Assembly: GCA_964016885.1 (NCBI GenBank)
Contig: OZ024742.1
Span: forward strand, 114,916,439 to 114,980,438
Direction: 5' to 3'
Origin: Eledone cirrhosa
Lineage: Eukaryota > Mollusca > Cephalopoda > Octopoda > Eledonidae
DNA: 64,000 bases
Below the pieces are notes generated by a model. The model was not told where the DNA came from, did no database searches, and worked only from the letters and a program-made list of their open reading frames with translations. Numbering within the stretch: the first letter of the stretch is position 1; each line of letters begins with the position of its first letter. Below, one piece after another: positions 28,705 to 42,205 of this stretch. The translations under genes and the position numbers were made by a program.

Positions 28705-31700
28705 TATCTCCCCTGTTTGCTGAGATCAAAGTGAGTGAATTTGTCACTCCTTTAAAACAATAGCTTACGGTGTTCAAAATGCTTTTAATTAAGCGTAAAG
28801 TGTATTGCAAAATACATTATATATACATCCATATATATATATTGCTATTTCAGAGCTCCAATTCTAATTTTTAATTTCTGCCTGACCAACAACTGCTCTG
28901 CATAATCAGCTCCTGATTATTTACTAGATTTCTATAAGAATATAACAGCATTGATATGAGTAGACAGGTGGGGTAGTTGGCCTTGATAAGCTTCAACCAC
29001 AGCGAAACATGCCATGTCGGCTTATCTACCCTGTTTGCTGAGATCAAAGTGAGTGAATTTGTCACTACTTTAAAACAATAGCTTACGGTCTTCAAAATGC
29101 TTTTAATTAAGCATAAAGTGTATTGCAAAATACATTATACATACATCCATATATATATTGCTATTTCAGAGCTACAATTCTAATTTTTAATTTCTGCCTG
29201 ACCAACAACCGCTCTGCATAATCAGCTCCTGATTATTTACTAGATTTCTATAAGAATATAACAGCATTGATATGAGTAGACAGGTGGGGTAGTTGGCCTT
29301 GATAAGCTTCAACCAAAGCGAAACATGTTATGTCGGTTTATCTCCCCTGTTTGCTGAGATCAAAGTGAGTGAATTTGTCACTACTTTAAAACAATAGCTT
29401 ACGGTCTTCAACATGCTTTTAATTAAGCATAAAGTGTATTGCAAAATACATTATATATACATCCATATATATATTGCTATTTCAGAGCTCCAATTCTAAT
29501 TTTTAATTTCTGCCTGACCAACAACCGCTCTGCATAATCAGCTCCTGATTATTTACTAGATTTCTATAACAATATAACATCATTGATCTCAGTAGACAGG
29601 TGGGGTAGTTGGCCTTGATAAGCTTCAACAAAAGCGAAATATGTCATGTCGGCTTATCTCCCCTGTTTGCTGAGATCAAAGTGAGTGAATTTGTCACTAC
29701 TTTAAAACAATAGCTTACGGTCTTCAAAATGCTTTTAATTATGCATAAAGTGTATTGCAAAATACATTATATATACATCCATATATATATTGCTATTTCA
29801 GAGCTCCAATTCTAATTTTTAATATCTGCCTGACCAACAACCGCTCTGCATAATCAGCTCCTGATTATTTACTAGATTTCTATAAGAATATAACATCATT
29901 GATCTCAGTAGACAGTTGGGGTAGTTGGCCTTGATAAGCTTCAACCAAAATGAAACATGTCATGTCGGCTTATCTCCCCTGTTTGCTGAGATCAAAGTGA
30001 GTGAATTTGTCACTACTTTAAAACAATAGCTTACGGTCTTCAAAATGCTTTTAATTATGCATAAAGTATATTGCAAAATACATTATATATACATCCATAT
30101 ATATATATTGCTATTTCAGAGCTCCAATTCTAATTTTTAATTTTTGCCTGACCAACAACCACTCTGCATAATCAGCTCCTGATTATTTACTAGATTTCTA
30201 TAAGAATATAACATCATTGATCTCAGTAGACAGGTGGGTTAGTTGGCCTTGAAAAGCTTCAACCAAAGCGAAACATGTCATGTCGGCTTATCTCTCCTGT
30301 TTGCTGAGATCAAAGTGAGTGAATTTGTCACTACTTTAAAACAATAGCTTACGGTCTTCAAAATGCTTTTAATTAAGCATAAAGTGTATTGCAAAATACA
30401 TTATATATACATCCATATATATATTGCTATTTCAGAGGTCCAATTCTAATTTTTTATTTCTGCCTGACCAACAACCGCTCTGCATAATCAGCTCCTGATT
30501 ATTTACTAGATTTCTATAAGAATATAACATCATTGATCTCAGTAGACAGGTGGGGTAGTTGGCCTTCATAAGCTTCAACCAAAGCGAAACATGTTGTGTC
30601 GGCTTATCTCCCCTGTTTGCTGAGATCAAAGTGAGTGAATTTGTCACTACTTTAAAACAATAGCTTACGGTCTTCAAAATGCTTTTAATTAAGCATAAAG
30701 TGTATTGCAAAATACATTATATATACATTCATATATATATTGCTATTTCAGAGCTCCAATTCTAATTTTTAATATCTGCCTGACCAACAACCGCTCTGCA
30801 TAATCAGCTCCTGATTATTTACTAGATTTCTATAAGAATATAACATCATTGATCTCAGTAGACAGGTGGGGTAGTTGGCCTTGATAAGCTTCAACCAAAT
30901 TGAAACATGTCATGTCGGCTTATCTCCCCTGTTTGCAGAGATCAAAGTGAGTGAATTTGTCACTACTTTAAAACAATAGCTTACGGTCTTCAAAATGCTT
31001 TTAATTATGCATAAAGTGTATTGCAAAATACATTATACATACATCCATATATATATTGCTATTTCAGAGCTCCAATTCTAATTTTTAAATTTCTGCCTTA
31101 CCAACAACCGCTCTGCATAATCAGCTCCTGATTATTTACTAGATTTCTATAAGAATATAACATCATTGATCTCAGTAGACAGGTGGGTTAGTTGGCCTTG
31201 ATAAGCTTCAACCAAAGCGAAACATGTCATGTCGGCTTATCTCTCCTGTTTGCTGAGATCAAAGTGAGTGAATTTGTCACTACTTTAAAACAATAGCTTA
31301 CGGTCTTCAAAATGCTTTTAATTAAGCATAAAGTGTATTGCAAAATACATTATATATACATCCATATATATATTGCTATTTCAGAGGTCCAATTCTAATT
31401 TTTTATTTCTGCCTGACCAACAACCGCTCTGCATAATCAGCTCCTGATTATTTACTAGATTTCTATATTAATATAACATCATTGATCTCAGTAGACAGGT
31501 GGGGTAGTTGGCCTTCATAAGCTTCAACCAAAGCGAAACATGTTATGTCGGCTTATCTCCCCTGTTTGCTGAGATCAAAGTGAGTGAATTTGTCACTACT
31601 TTAAAACAATAGCTTACGGTCTTCAAAATGCTTTTAATTATGCATAAAGTATATTGCAAAATACATTATATATACATCCATATATATATTGCTATTTCAG

Positions 31701-32574
31701 AGCTCCAATTCTAATTTTTTAATTTCTGCCTGACCAACAACCGCTCTGCATAATCAGCTCCTGATTATTTACTAGATTTCTATAAGAATATAACATCATT
31801 GATCTCAGTAGACAGGTGGGGTAGTTGGCCTTGATAAGCTTCAACCAAATTGAAACATGTCATGTCGGCTTATCTCCTCTGTTTGCAGACATCAAAGTGA
31901 GTGAATTTGTCACTACTTTAAAACAATAGCTTACGGTCTTCAAAATGCTTTTAATTATGCATAAAGTATATTGCAAAATACATTATATATACATCCATAT
32001 ATATATATTGCTATTTCAGAGCTCCAATTCTAATTTTTAATTTTTGCCTGACCAACAACCACTCTGCATAATCAGCTCCTGATTATTTACTAGATTTCTA
32101 TAAGAATATAACAGCATTGATATGAGTAGACAGGTGGGGTAGTTGGCCTTGATAAGCTTCAACCACAGCGAAACATGCCATGTCGGCTTATCTACCCTGT
32201 TTGCTGAGATCAAAGTGAGTGAATTTGTCACTACTTTAAAACAATAGCTTACGGTCTTCAAAATGCTTTTAATTAAGCATAAAGTGTATTGCAAAATACA
32301 TTATACATACATCCATATATATATTGCTATTTCAGAGCTACAATTCTAATTTTTAATTTCTGCCTGACCAACAACCGCTCTGCATAATCAGCTCCTGATT
32401 ATTTACTAGATTTCTATAAGAATATAACAGCATTGATATGAGTAGACAGGTGGGGTAGTTGGCCTTGATAAGCTTCAACCAAAGCGAAACATGTTATGTC
32501 GGTTTATCTCCCCTGTTTGCTGAGATCAAAGTGAGTGAATTTGTCACTACTTTAAAACAATAGCTTACGGTCTT
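28705..32574 (+). repeat. HOR block A, third copy
   Basis: The segment matches 7,480-11,350 at an offset of 21,224 bp. Shared markers include the CACTCC/GGTGTTC monomer (about 28,746-28,775), CAGTTGGGG (29,914) and TGTTGTGTCGG (30,592). Divergence sets in near 32,574, where CTTCAAAATGC replaces CTTCAACATGC. Confidence 0.8.
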
Positions 32575-35500
32575 CAAAATGCTTTTAATTAAGCATAAAG
32601 TGTATTGCAAAATACATTATATATACATCCATATATATATTGCTATTTCAGAGGTCCAATTCTAATTTTTTATTTCTGCCTGACCAACAACCGCTCTGCA
32701 TAATCAGCTCCTGATTATTTACTAGATTTCTATATTAATATAACATCATTGATCTCAGTAGACAGGTGGGGTAGTTGGCCTTCATAAGCTTCAACCAAAG
32801 CGAAACATGTTATGTCGGCTTATCTCCCCTGTTTGCTGAGATCAAAGTGAGTGAATTTGTCACTACTTTAAAACAATAGCTTACGGTCTTCAAAATGCTT
32901 TTAATTATGCATAAAGTATATTGCAAAATACATTATATATACATCCATATATATATTGCTATTTCAGAGCTCCAATTCTAATTTTTTAATTTCTGCCTGA
33001 CCAACAACCGCTCTGCATAATCAGCTCCTGATTATTTACTAGATTTCTATAAGAATATAACATCATTGATCTCAGTAGACAGGTGGGGTAGTTGGCCTTG
33101 ATAAGCTTCAACCAAATTGAAACATGTCATGTCGGCTTATCTCCTCTGTTTGCAGACATCAAAGTGAGTGAATTTGTCACTACTTTAAAACAATAGCTTA
33201 CGGTCTTCAAAATGCTTTTAATTATGCATAAAGTATATTGCAAAATACATTATATATACATCCATATATATATATTGCTATTTCAGAGCTCCAATTCTAA
33301 TTTTTAATTTTTGCCTGACCAACAACCACTCTGCATAATCAGCTCCTGATTATTTACTAGATTTCTATAAGAATATAACAGCATTGATATGAGTAGACAG
33401 GTGGGGTAGTTGGCCTTGATAAGCTTCAACCACAGCGAAACATGCCATGTCGGCTTATCTACCCTGTTTGCTGAGATCAAAGTGAGTGAATTTGTCACTA
33501 CTTTAAAACAATAGCTTACGGTCTTCAAAATGCTTTTAATTAAGCATAAAGTGTATTGCAAAATACATTATACATACATCCATATATATATTGCTATTTC
33601 AGAGCTACAATTCTAATTTTTAATTTCTGCCTGACCAACAACCGCTCTGCATAATCAGCTCCTGATTATTTACTAGATTTCTATAAGAATATAACAGCAT
33701 TGATATGAGTAGACAGGTGGGGTAGTTGGCCTTGATAAGCTTCAACCAAAGCGAAACATGTTATGTCGGTTTATCTCCCCTGTTTGCTGAGATCAAAGTG
33801 AGTGAATTTGTCACTACTTTAAAACAATAGCTTACGGTCTTCAACATGCTTTTAATTAAGCATAAAGTGTATTGCAAAATACATTATATATATATATCCA
33901 TATATATATTGCTATTTCATAGCTCCAATTCTAATTTTTAATTTCTGCCTGACCAACAACTGCTCTGCATAATCAGCTCCTGATTATTTACTAGATTTCT
34001 ATAACAATATAACATCATTGATCTCAGTAGACAGGTGGGGTAGTTGGCCTTGATAAGCTTCAACAAAAGCGAAATATGTCATGTCGGCTTATCTCCCCTG
34101 TTTGCTGAGATCAAAGTGAGTGAATTTGTCACTACTTTAAAACAATAGCTTACGGTCTTCAAAATGCTTTTAATTAAGCATAAAGTGTATTGCAAAATAC
34201 ATTATATATACATCCATATATATATTGCTATTTCAGAGGTCCAATTCTAATTTTTTATTTCTGCCTGACCAACAACCGCTCTGCATAATCAGCTCCTGAT
34301 TATTTACTAGATTTCTATATTAATATAACATCATTGATCTCAGTAGACAGGTGGGGTAGTTGGCCTTCATAAGCTTCAACCAAAGCGAAACATGTTATGT
34401 CGGCTTATCTCCCCTGTTTGCTGAGATCAAAGTGAGTGAATTTGTCACTACTTTAAAACAATAGCTTACGGTCTTCAAAATGCTTTTAATTATGCATAAA
34501 GTATATTGCAAAATACATTATATTTACATCCATATATATATTGCTATTTCAGAGCTCCAATTCTAATTTTTTAATTTCTGCCTGACCAACAACCGCTCTG
34601 CATAATCAGCTCCTGATTATTTACTAGATTTCTATAAGAATATAACATCATTGATCTCAGTAGACAGGTGGGGTAGTTGGCCTTGATAAGCTTCAACCAA
34701 ATTGAAACATGTCATGTCGGCTTATCTCCCCTGTTTGCAGACATCAAAGTGAGTGAATTTGTCACTACTTTAAAACAATAGCTTACGGTCTTCAAAATGC
34801 TTTTAATTATGCATAAAGTATATTGCAAAATACATTATATATACATCCATATATATATATTGCTATTTCAGAGCTCCAATTCTAATTTTTAATTTTTGCC
34901 TGACCAACAACCACTCTGCATAATCAGCTCCGGATTATTTACTAGATTTCTATAAGAATATAACATCATTGATCTCAGTAGACAGGTGGGTTAGTTGGCC
35001 TTGAAAAGCTTCAACCAAAGCGAAACATGTCATGTCGGCTTATTTCTCCTGTTTGCTGAGATCAAAGTGTGTGAATGTGTCACTACTTTAAAACAATAGC
35101 TTACGGTCTTCAAAATTATTTTAATTAAGCATAAAGTGTATTGCAAAATACATTATATATACATCCATATATATATTGCTATTTCAGAGCTCCAATTCTA
35201 ATTTTTAAGATCTGCCTGACCAACAACCGCTCTGCATAATCAGCTCCTGATTATTTACTAGATTTCTATAAGAATATAACATCATTGATCTCAGTAGACA
35301 GGTGGGGTAGTTGCCCTTGATAAGCTTCAACCAAATTGAAACATGTCATGTCGGCTTATCTCCCCTGTTTGCTGAGATCAAAGTGAGTGAATTTGTCACT
35401 ACTTTAAAACAATAGCTTACGGTCTTCAAAATGCTTTTAATTATGCATAAAGTATATTGCAAAATACATTATATATACATCCATATATATATTGCTATTT

Positions 35501-38500
35501 CAGAGCTCCAATTCTAATTTTTAAATTTCTGCCTGACCAACAACCGCTCTGCATAATCAGCTCCTGATTATTTACTAGATTTCTATAAGAATATAACATC
35601 ATTGATCTCTGTAGACAGGTGGGGTAGTTGGCCTTGATAAGCTTCAACAAAAGCGAAACATGTAATGTCGGCTTATCTCCCCTGTTTGCTGAGATCAAAG
35701 TGAGTGAATTGGTCACTACTTTAAAACAATATCCTACGGTCTTCAAAATGCTTTTAATTAAGCATAAAGTGTATTGCAAAATACATTATATATACATCCA
35801 TATATATATTGCTATTTCAGAGCTCCAATTATAATTTTTAATATCTGCCTGACCAACAACCGCTCTGCATAATCAGCTCCTGATTATTTACTAGATTTCT
35901 ATAAGAATATAACATCATTGATCTCAGTAGACAGGTGGGTTAGTTGGCCTTGATAAGCTTCAACCAAAGCGAAACATGTCATGTCGGCTTATCTCTCCTG
36001 TTTGCTGAGATCAAAGTGAGTGAATTTGTCACTACTTTAAAACAATAGCTTACGGTCTTCAAAATGCTTTTAATTAAGCATAAAGTGTATTGCAAAATAC
36101 ATTATATATACATCCATATATATATTGCTATTTCAGAGGTCCAATTCTAATTTTTTATTTCTGCCTGACCAACAACCGCTCTGCATAATCAGCTCCTGAT
36201 TATTTACTAGATTTCTATATGAATATAACATCATTGATCTCAGTAGACAGGTGGGGTAGTTGGCCTTCATAAGCTTCAACCAAAGCGAAACATGTTATGT
36301 CGGCTTATCTCCCCTGTTTGCTGAGATCAAAGTGAGTGAATTTGTCACTACTTTAAAACAATAGCTTACGGTCTTCAAAATGCTTTTAATTATGCATAAA
36401 GTATATTGCAAAATACATTATATATACATCCATATATATATTGCTATTTCAGAGCTCCAATTCTATTTTTTTAATTTCTGCCTGACCAACAACCGCTCTG
36501 CATAATCAGCTCCTGATTATTTACTAGATTTCTATAACAATATAACATCATTGATCTCAGTAGACAGGTGGGGTAGTTGGCCTTGATAAGCTTCAACCAA
36601 ATTGAAACATGTCATGTCGGCTTATCTCCCCTGTTTGCAGACATCAAAGTGAGTGAATTTGTCACTACTTTAAAACAATAGCTTACGGTCTTCAAAATGC
36701 TTTTAATTATGCATAAAGTATATTGCAAAATACATTATATATACATCCATATATATATATTGCTATTTCAGAGCTCCAATTCTAATTTTTAATTTTTGCC
36801 TGACCAACAACCACTCTGCATAAGCAGCTCCTGATTATTTACTAGATTTCTATAAGAATATAACATCATTGATCTCAGTAGACAGGTGGGTTAGTTGGCC
36901 TTGAAAAGCTTCAACCAAAGCGAAACATGTCATGTCGGCTTATTTCTCCTGTTTGCTGAGATCAAAGTGTGTGAATGTGTCACTACTTTAAAACAATAGC
37001 TTACGGTCTTCAAAATTATTTTAATTAAGCATAAAGTGTATTGCAAAATACATTATATATACATCCATATATATATTGCTATTTCAGAGGTCCAATTCTA
37101 ATTTTTTATTTCTGCCTGACCAACAACCGCTCTGCATAATCAGCTCCTGATTATTTACTAGATTTCTATAAGAATATAACATCATTGATCTAAGTAGACA
37201 GGTGGGGTAGTTGGCCTTCATAAGCTTCAACCAAAGCGAAACATGTTATGTCGGCTTATCTCCCCTGTTTGCTGAGATCAAAGTGAGTGAATTTGTCACT
37301 ACTTTAAAACAATAGTTTACGGTCTTCAAAATGCTTTTAATTAAGCATAAAGTGTATTGCAAAATACATTATATATACATCCATATATATATTGCTATTT
37401 CAGGGCTCCAATTCTAATTTTTAATATCTGCCTGACCCACAACCGCTCTGCATAATCAGCTCTTGATTATTTACTAGATTTCTATAAGAATATAACATCA
37501 TTGATCTCAGTAGACAGGTGGGGTAGTTGGCCTTGATAAGCTTCAACCAAATTGAAACATGTCATGTCGGCTTATCTCCCCTGTTTGCAGAGATCAAAGT
37601 GAGTGAATTTGTCACTACTTTAAAACAATAGCTTACGGTCTTCAAAATGCTTTTAATTATGCATAAAGTATATTGCAAAATACATTATATATACATCCAT
37701 ATATATATTGCTATTTCAGAGCTCCAATTCTAATTTTTAAATTTCTGCCTGACCAACAACCGCTCTGCATAATCAGCTCCTGTGTTTTACTAGATTTCTA
37801 TAAGAATATAACATCATTGATCTCAGTAGACAGGTGGGGTAGTTGGCCTTGATAAGCTTCAACCAAATTGAAACATGTCATGTCGGCTTATCTCCCCTGT
37901 TTGCAGAGATCAAAGTGAGTGAATTTGTCACTACTTTAAAACAATAGCTTACGGTCTTCAAAATGCTTTTAATTAAGCATAAAGTGTATTGCAAAATACA
38001 TTATATATACATCCATATATATATTGCTATTTCAGGGCTCCAATTCTAATTTTTAATATCTGCCTGACCCACAACCGCTCTGCATAATCAGCTCCTGATT
38101 ATTTACTAGATTTCTATAAGAATATAACATCATTTATCTCAGTAGACAGGTGGGGTAGTTGGCCTTGATAAGCTTCAACCAAATTGAAACATGTCATGTC
38201 GGCTTATCTCCCCTGTTTGCTGAGATCAAAGTGAGTGAATTTGTCACTACTTTAAAACAATAGCTTACGGTCTTCAAAATGCTTTTAATTATGCATAAAG
38301 TATATTGCAAAATACATTATATATACATCCATATATATATTGCTATTTCAGAGCTCCAATTCTAATTTTTAAATTTCTGCCTGACCAACAACCGCTCTGC
38401 ATAATCAGCTCCTGATTATTTACTAGATTTCTATAAGAATATAACATCATTGATCTCAGTAGACAGGTGGGGTAGTTGGCCTTGATAAGCTTCAACCAAA

Positions 38501-40182
38501 GCGAAACATGTCATGTCGGCTTATCTCCCCTGTTTGCTGAGATCAAAGTGAGTGAATTTGTCACTACTTTAAAACAATAGCTTACGGTATTCAAAATGCT
38601 TTTAATTAAGCGTAAAGTGTATTGCAAAATACATTATATATACATCCATATATATATATTGCTATTTCAGAGCTCCAATTCTAATTTTTAATTTCTGCCT
38701 GACCAACAACCACTCTGCATAATCAGCTCCTGATTATTTACTAGATTTCTATAAGAATATAACATCATTGATCTCAGTAGACAGGTGGGGTAGTTGGCCT
38801 TGATAAGCTTCAACCAAAGCGAAACATGTCATGTCGGCTTATCTCTCCTGTTTGCTGAGATCAAAGTGAGTGAATTTGTCACTACTTTAAAACAATAGCT
38901 TACGGTCTTCAAAATGCTTTTAATTAAGCATAAAGTGTATTGCAAAATACATTATATATACATCCATATATATATTGCTATTTCAGAGGTCCAATTCTAA
39001 TTTTTTATTTCTGCCTGACCAACAACCGCTCTGCATAATCAGCTCCTGATTATTTACTAGATTTCTATAAGAATATAACATCATTGATCTCAGTAGACAG
39101 GTGGGGTAGTTGGCCTTCATAAGCTTCAACCAAAGCGAAACATGTCATGTCGGCTTATCTCCCCTGTTTGCTGAGATCAAAGTGAGTGAATTTGTCACTA
39201 CTTTAAAACAATAGCTTACGGTCTTCAAAATGCTTTTGATTAAGCATAAAGTGTATTGCAAAATACATTATATATACATCCATATATATATTGCTATTTC
39301 AGAGCCCCAATTATAATTTTTAATATCTGCCTGACCAACAACCGCTCTGCATAATCAGCTCCTGATTATTTACTAGATTTCTATAAGAATATAACATCAT
39401 TGATCTCAGTAGACAGGTGGGGTAGTTGGCCTTGATAAGCTTCAACCAAATTGAAACATGTCATGTCGGCTTATCTCCCCTGTTTGCAGAGATCAAAGTG
39501 AGTGAATTTGTCACTACTTTAAAACAATAGCTTACGGTCTTCAAAATGCTTTTAATTATGCATAAAGTATATTGCAAAATACATTATATATACATCCATA
39601 TATATATTGCTATTTCAGAGCTCCAATTCTAATTTTTAAATTTCTGCCTGACCAACAACCGCTCTGCATAATCAGCTCCTGATTATTTACTAGATTTCTA
39701 TAAGAATATAACATCATTGATCTCAGTAGACAGGTGGGGTAGTTGGCCTTGATAAGCTTCAACAAAAGCGAAATATGTCATGTCGGCTTATCTCCCCTGT
39801 TTGCTGAGATCAAAGTGAGTGAACTTGTCACTACTTTAAAACAATAGCTTACGGTCTTCAAAATGCTTTTAATTAAGCATAAAGTGTATTGCAAAATACG
39901 TTATATATACATCCATATATATATTGCTATTTCATATCTCCAATTCTAATTTTTAATTTCTGCTTGACCAACAACCGCTCTGCATAATCAGCTCCTGATT
40001 ATTTACTAGATTTCTATAAGAATATAACATCATTGATCTCAGTAGACAGGTGGGGTAGTTGGCCTTGATAAGCTTCAACCAAAGCGAAACATGTCATGTC
40101 GGCTTATCTCTCCTGTTTGCTGAGATCAAAGTGAGTGAATTTGTCACTACTTTAAAACAATAGCTTACGGTCTTCAAAATGC

Positions 40183-42205
40183 GTCCGGAAAGACGAGGCT
40201 CTGGTGTTGATGTGCTCTTTGACCCGGATGTGTAGCGGCCGGATTGTGCTACCTATATAGTAGTGGTTGCACGTGTTACATTCTACCTTACACACGACGT
40301 ATGTGCGTTGGTAACAGTTCGGATGGCGCATCGGTTAGTTTCTGAGGGAGCACGCGTTAGTCGATTTCCCGGGTTTCCTGGAGAGGCATCTTCGCAGGGA
40401 GGGGCCTGAGTGGGCCAAGTGGATGTCGAGGACCTCCCTCCGTATAGCGCGGCGGTAGCGTTGGTGGTATTCTCGCCCAGGTGTGGTATTTTAAGGAAGT
40501 GCTTGCCTTGGGTATTTCTCTGCCTCTTGTGTCTCTTATTCTGTTTGTGATTGAGGCAGTTTACCCGTTCGTTTCCAGCACTTTGAGGAATCGATTGGTA
40601 TAGGTGACACCACTTGCGGGATCGCTGCATCTGTTTTCAATTCGCATGATCTAGTTCGTGATGTACCCTCTTTTAGCACTGTTAGGGAGGGCGGACTTGT
40701 AGTGGACGAATAGGTCCCTGCAGGCTGCCTTGCGGTAGGAGTTGGTGTGGATCCCTCCCTGTTCCGTGATGTTGATTCGGAAGTCGAGGAGGGCAAGTGA
40801 CCCGTCGTCGATAGGGTGTTCAATACTGAAATCAATGTTCGCCTCCGTGTTGTTGAACGTCTCATATATTCAGCTCACCATCGCCTGGGAAGAGTTGAGG
40901 ATGAGGATATCGTCCACGTACCTTGAGAACAAGGCGATGGCGTTGGGGTGGCAGGTGTTGAGTGCCTTGCGCTCGAGGCTATCCTTGTATGAGATCGCTA
41001 GCACACCCGACAGGCTTGAGTCCATGGGAAGTCCCGAGGTTTGCTGGTATGTCTGGTCGAGAAATCCGAAGTATGTGTTGTCAAATACGATGGAGAGGAG
41101 TTGGGAGTTGTCAGTGGTGGTGAGCCCGAAGCAGAGTAGGTCGGTAGATTGGACGCATTCCATCGGTATATCAACGGCCGGGAGTGCCGGGACCGAGGTG
41201 TAAAGAGCGACTACATCAGGGCTGAAGGCTTATCCGTTAGCCTTTCTGGTGTCGGGATCCATTTGATGCAGGCCCTCCAACACCTCCTCGGAACTGTTTA
41301 CGTGTCCTGGCAAGGTGTCTAGGACGGGTTTGAGTATTCTGGCTAGAAGCCATGAAATTTTGTAGAGCGGTCCTTCAACCCTCGATACAATGGTTCTGAT
41401 CTTCAGGTCGGGTCCCTGTTTGTGTGTTTTCACGAGGTGGTAGAAGGCGGGTTGTCTGCTGTTCCTCGTGAGGAGGTTGTATCTCAGCTTCTCGGGATCT
41501 TCCGCAGGGCGCAGATGTTGGTCCAGGCGTCGTTGATGTGCTCATCTATCTACGCGGGAGTGATTCCCGTGTCTTTGGTGTAGAGGTTGGCATCAGAGGT
41601 GTTGGAGGTGTTGGAAGCCAGGGTGTTGTAGGGCTCTCTGCTGATGACGCAGAATTATTTTCCATTGTCGGAGGGGAGTTCGATGCGGTTCTTCGATTTC
41701 AGGTTGGGGAGAGTTGTGAGTTGAGATTTGGTGAGGTTGTGTGTTGTGTTGTGCGTGTGTATGTGTGTTTGTGTAGAATATTCGAGATGGAGTGTTTTAG
41801 CCTGATGAGTTTAGTGTCGAGTCCGTGGTTGGTGGAGGGTGGGGGGGGTCGGGGTGGTAAGTCGGGAAATTGGGGTGGGTTACGTGGGCGCCGTTATTTT
41901 CCGTGGCGCTGTTGATGTCGGTCACCCATTTAAGTTAGTAGGCGGCTCGACAGAAGTTGGCTTCGATGTCGAGTTTGAGTCTGTCGTCGAGTCGTTGTGA
42001 GACGATGAGCTTTGGTCCGAGGCGTAGAGGCTTCTGCTCGTCGCTCGTGAGAGTGCTGCTTAGGTCGGTGACCAGCTGCATCGCATCGTTGAGATGTGGC
42101 TCGGTGCTGGTGGATGCGGCGGCGGTGGTTTTTTACGTTGTTGATTTCCTCGATGTTCTGGTCTGTCTGTTTCTTACGAATCAAGGAAGCACTTTGGATC
42201 AAACG
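40183..42205 (-). pseudogene. PLE-A: decayed Penelope-like element ORF (RT plus truncated GIY-YIG)
   Basis: Penelope-like elements encode one protein with a telomerase-like reverse transcriptase and, in this class, a C-terminal GIY-YIG endonuclease that nicks target DNA. Minus-strand frames give these parts in order. There is an N-terminal segment with LRLGPKLIVSQRLDDRL (about 42,000). RIELPSDNGK lies near 41,680 and a KTHKQGPDLKIRTIVS block near 41,425-41,380. Motif A is FSPDVVALYTS near 41,220, motif B QTSGLPMDSSLS near 41,030, and catalytic YVDD lies at 40,909-40,920. DFRINITEQGGIHTNSYRK follows near 40,780, and a CNTCNHYYIGST GIY-YIG start with LHIRVKEHINTRASSFRT ends the frame (40,285-40,185). 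In-frame stops near 41,231 and 40,877, plus frameshifts in the linker (about 40,300-40,560) and at the N-terminus, make it non-functional. The domain is cut at 40,182/40,183, where the satellite begins. The element is visibly GC-richer than its surroundings. Confidence 0.85.

Larger units (their letters stand above)
6533..40182 (+). repeat. Satellite array of a ~317-bp monomer, about 106 copies, with higher-order structure
   Basis: The whole interval is a head-to-tail array. Successive copies of the anchor GTTTGCTGAG fall 315-318 bp apart (6,543; 6,860; 7,176; 7,491; 7,809; 8,125). The mean period is about 316.8 bp, taken from recurring variant markers 1,267, 1,585, 3,166, 4,119 and 6,335 bp apart (4, 5, 10, 13 and 20 monomers). 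The monomer is AT-rich, with a (TA) tract (ACATCCATATATATATTG), a TTTTAATTAAGC block and a GATAAGCTTC block. Sequence-type markers define variants: GATATGAG versus GATCTCAG, GCAGACATC versus GCTGAGATC, AATTGAAAC versus AAGCGAAAC, and GAGGTCC with TTTTTTATT. No transposon, gene or SINE interrupts the array. The outermost monomers carry more private changes than inner ones, as expected for a satellite homogenised at its centre. The left edge blends into AT-rich DNA. The right edge is sharp, inside a Penelope-like element. I do not recognise the family. Confidence 0.97.

Noticed and set aside
7647..35779. Recurrent 85-94-codon minus frames (starting MQYTLCLIKS) in many satellite monomers
   Set aside because: They recur only because the monomers are near-identical. 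The monomer length is not a multiple of three, other monomers break the frame, and the peptide shows no domain. I treat them as chance frames.
6533..40182. Possible CRISPR-like array
   Set aside because: The repeats are contiguous ~317-bp monomers without unique spacers, in an animal-like genome. It is a satellite.
6533..40182. Hammerhead ribozyme (retrozyme) in the ~317-bp monomer
   Set aside because: Short tandem retrozymes have similar unit sizes, but neither strand of the monomer holds a CUGANGA box with a properly spaced GAAA.
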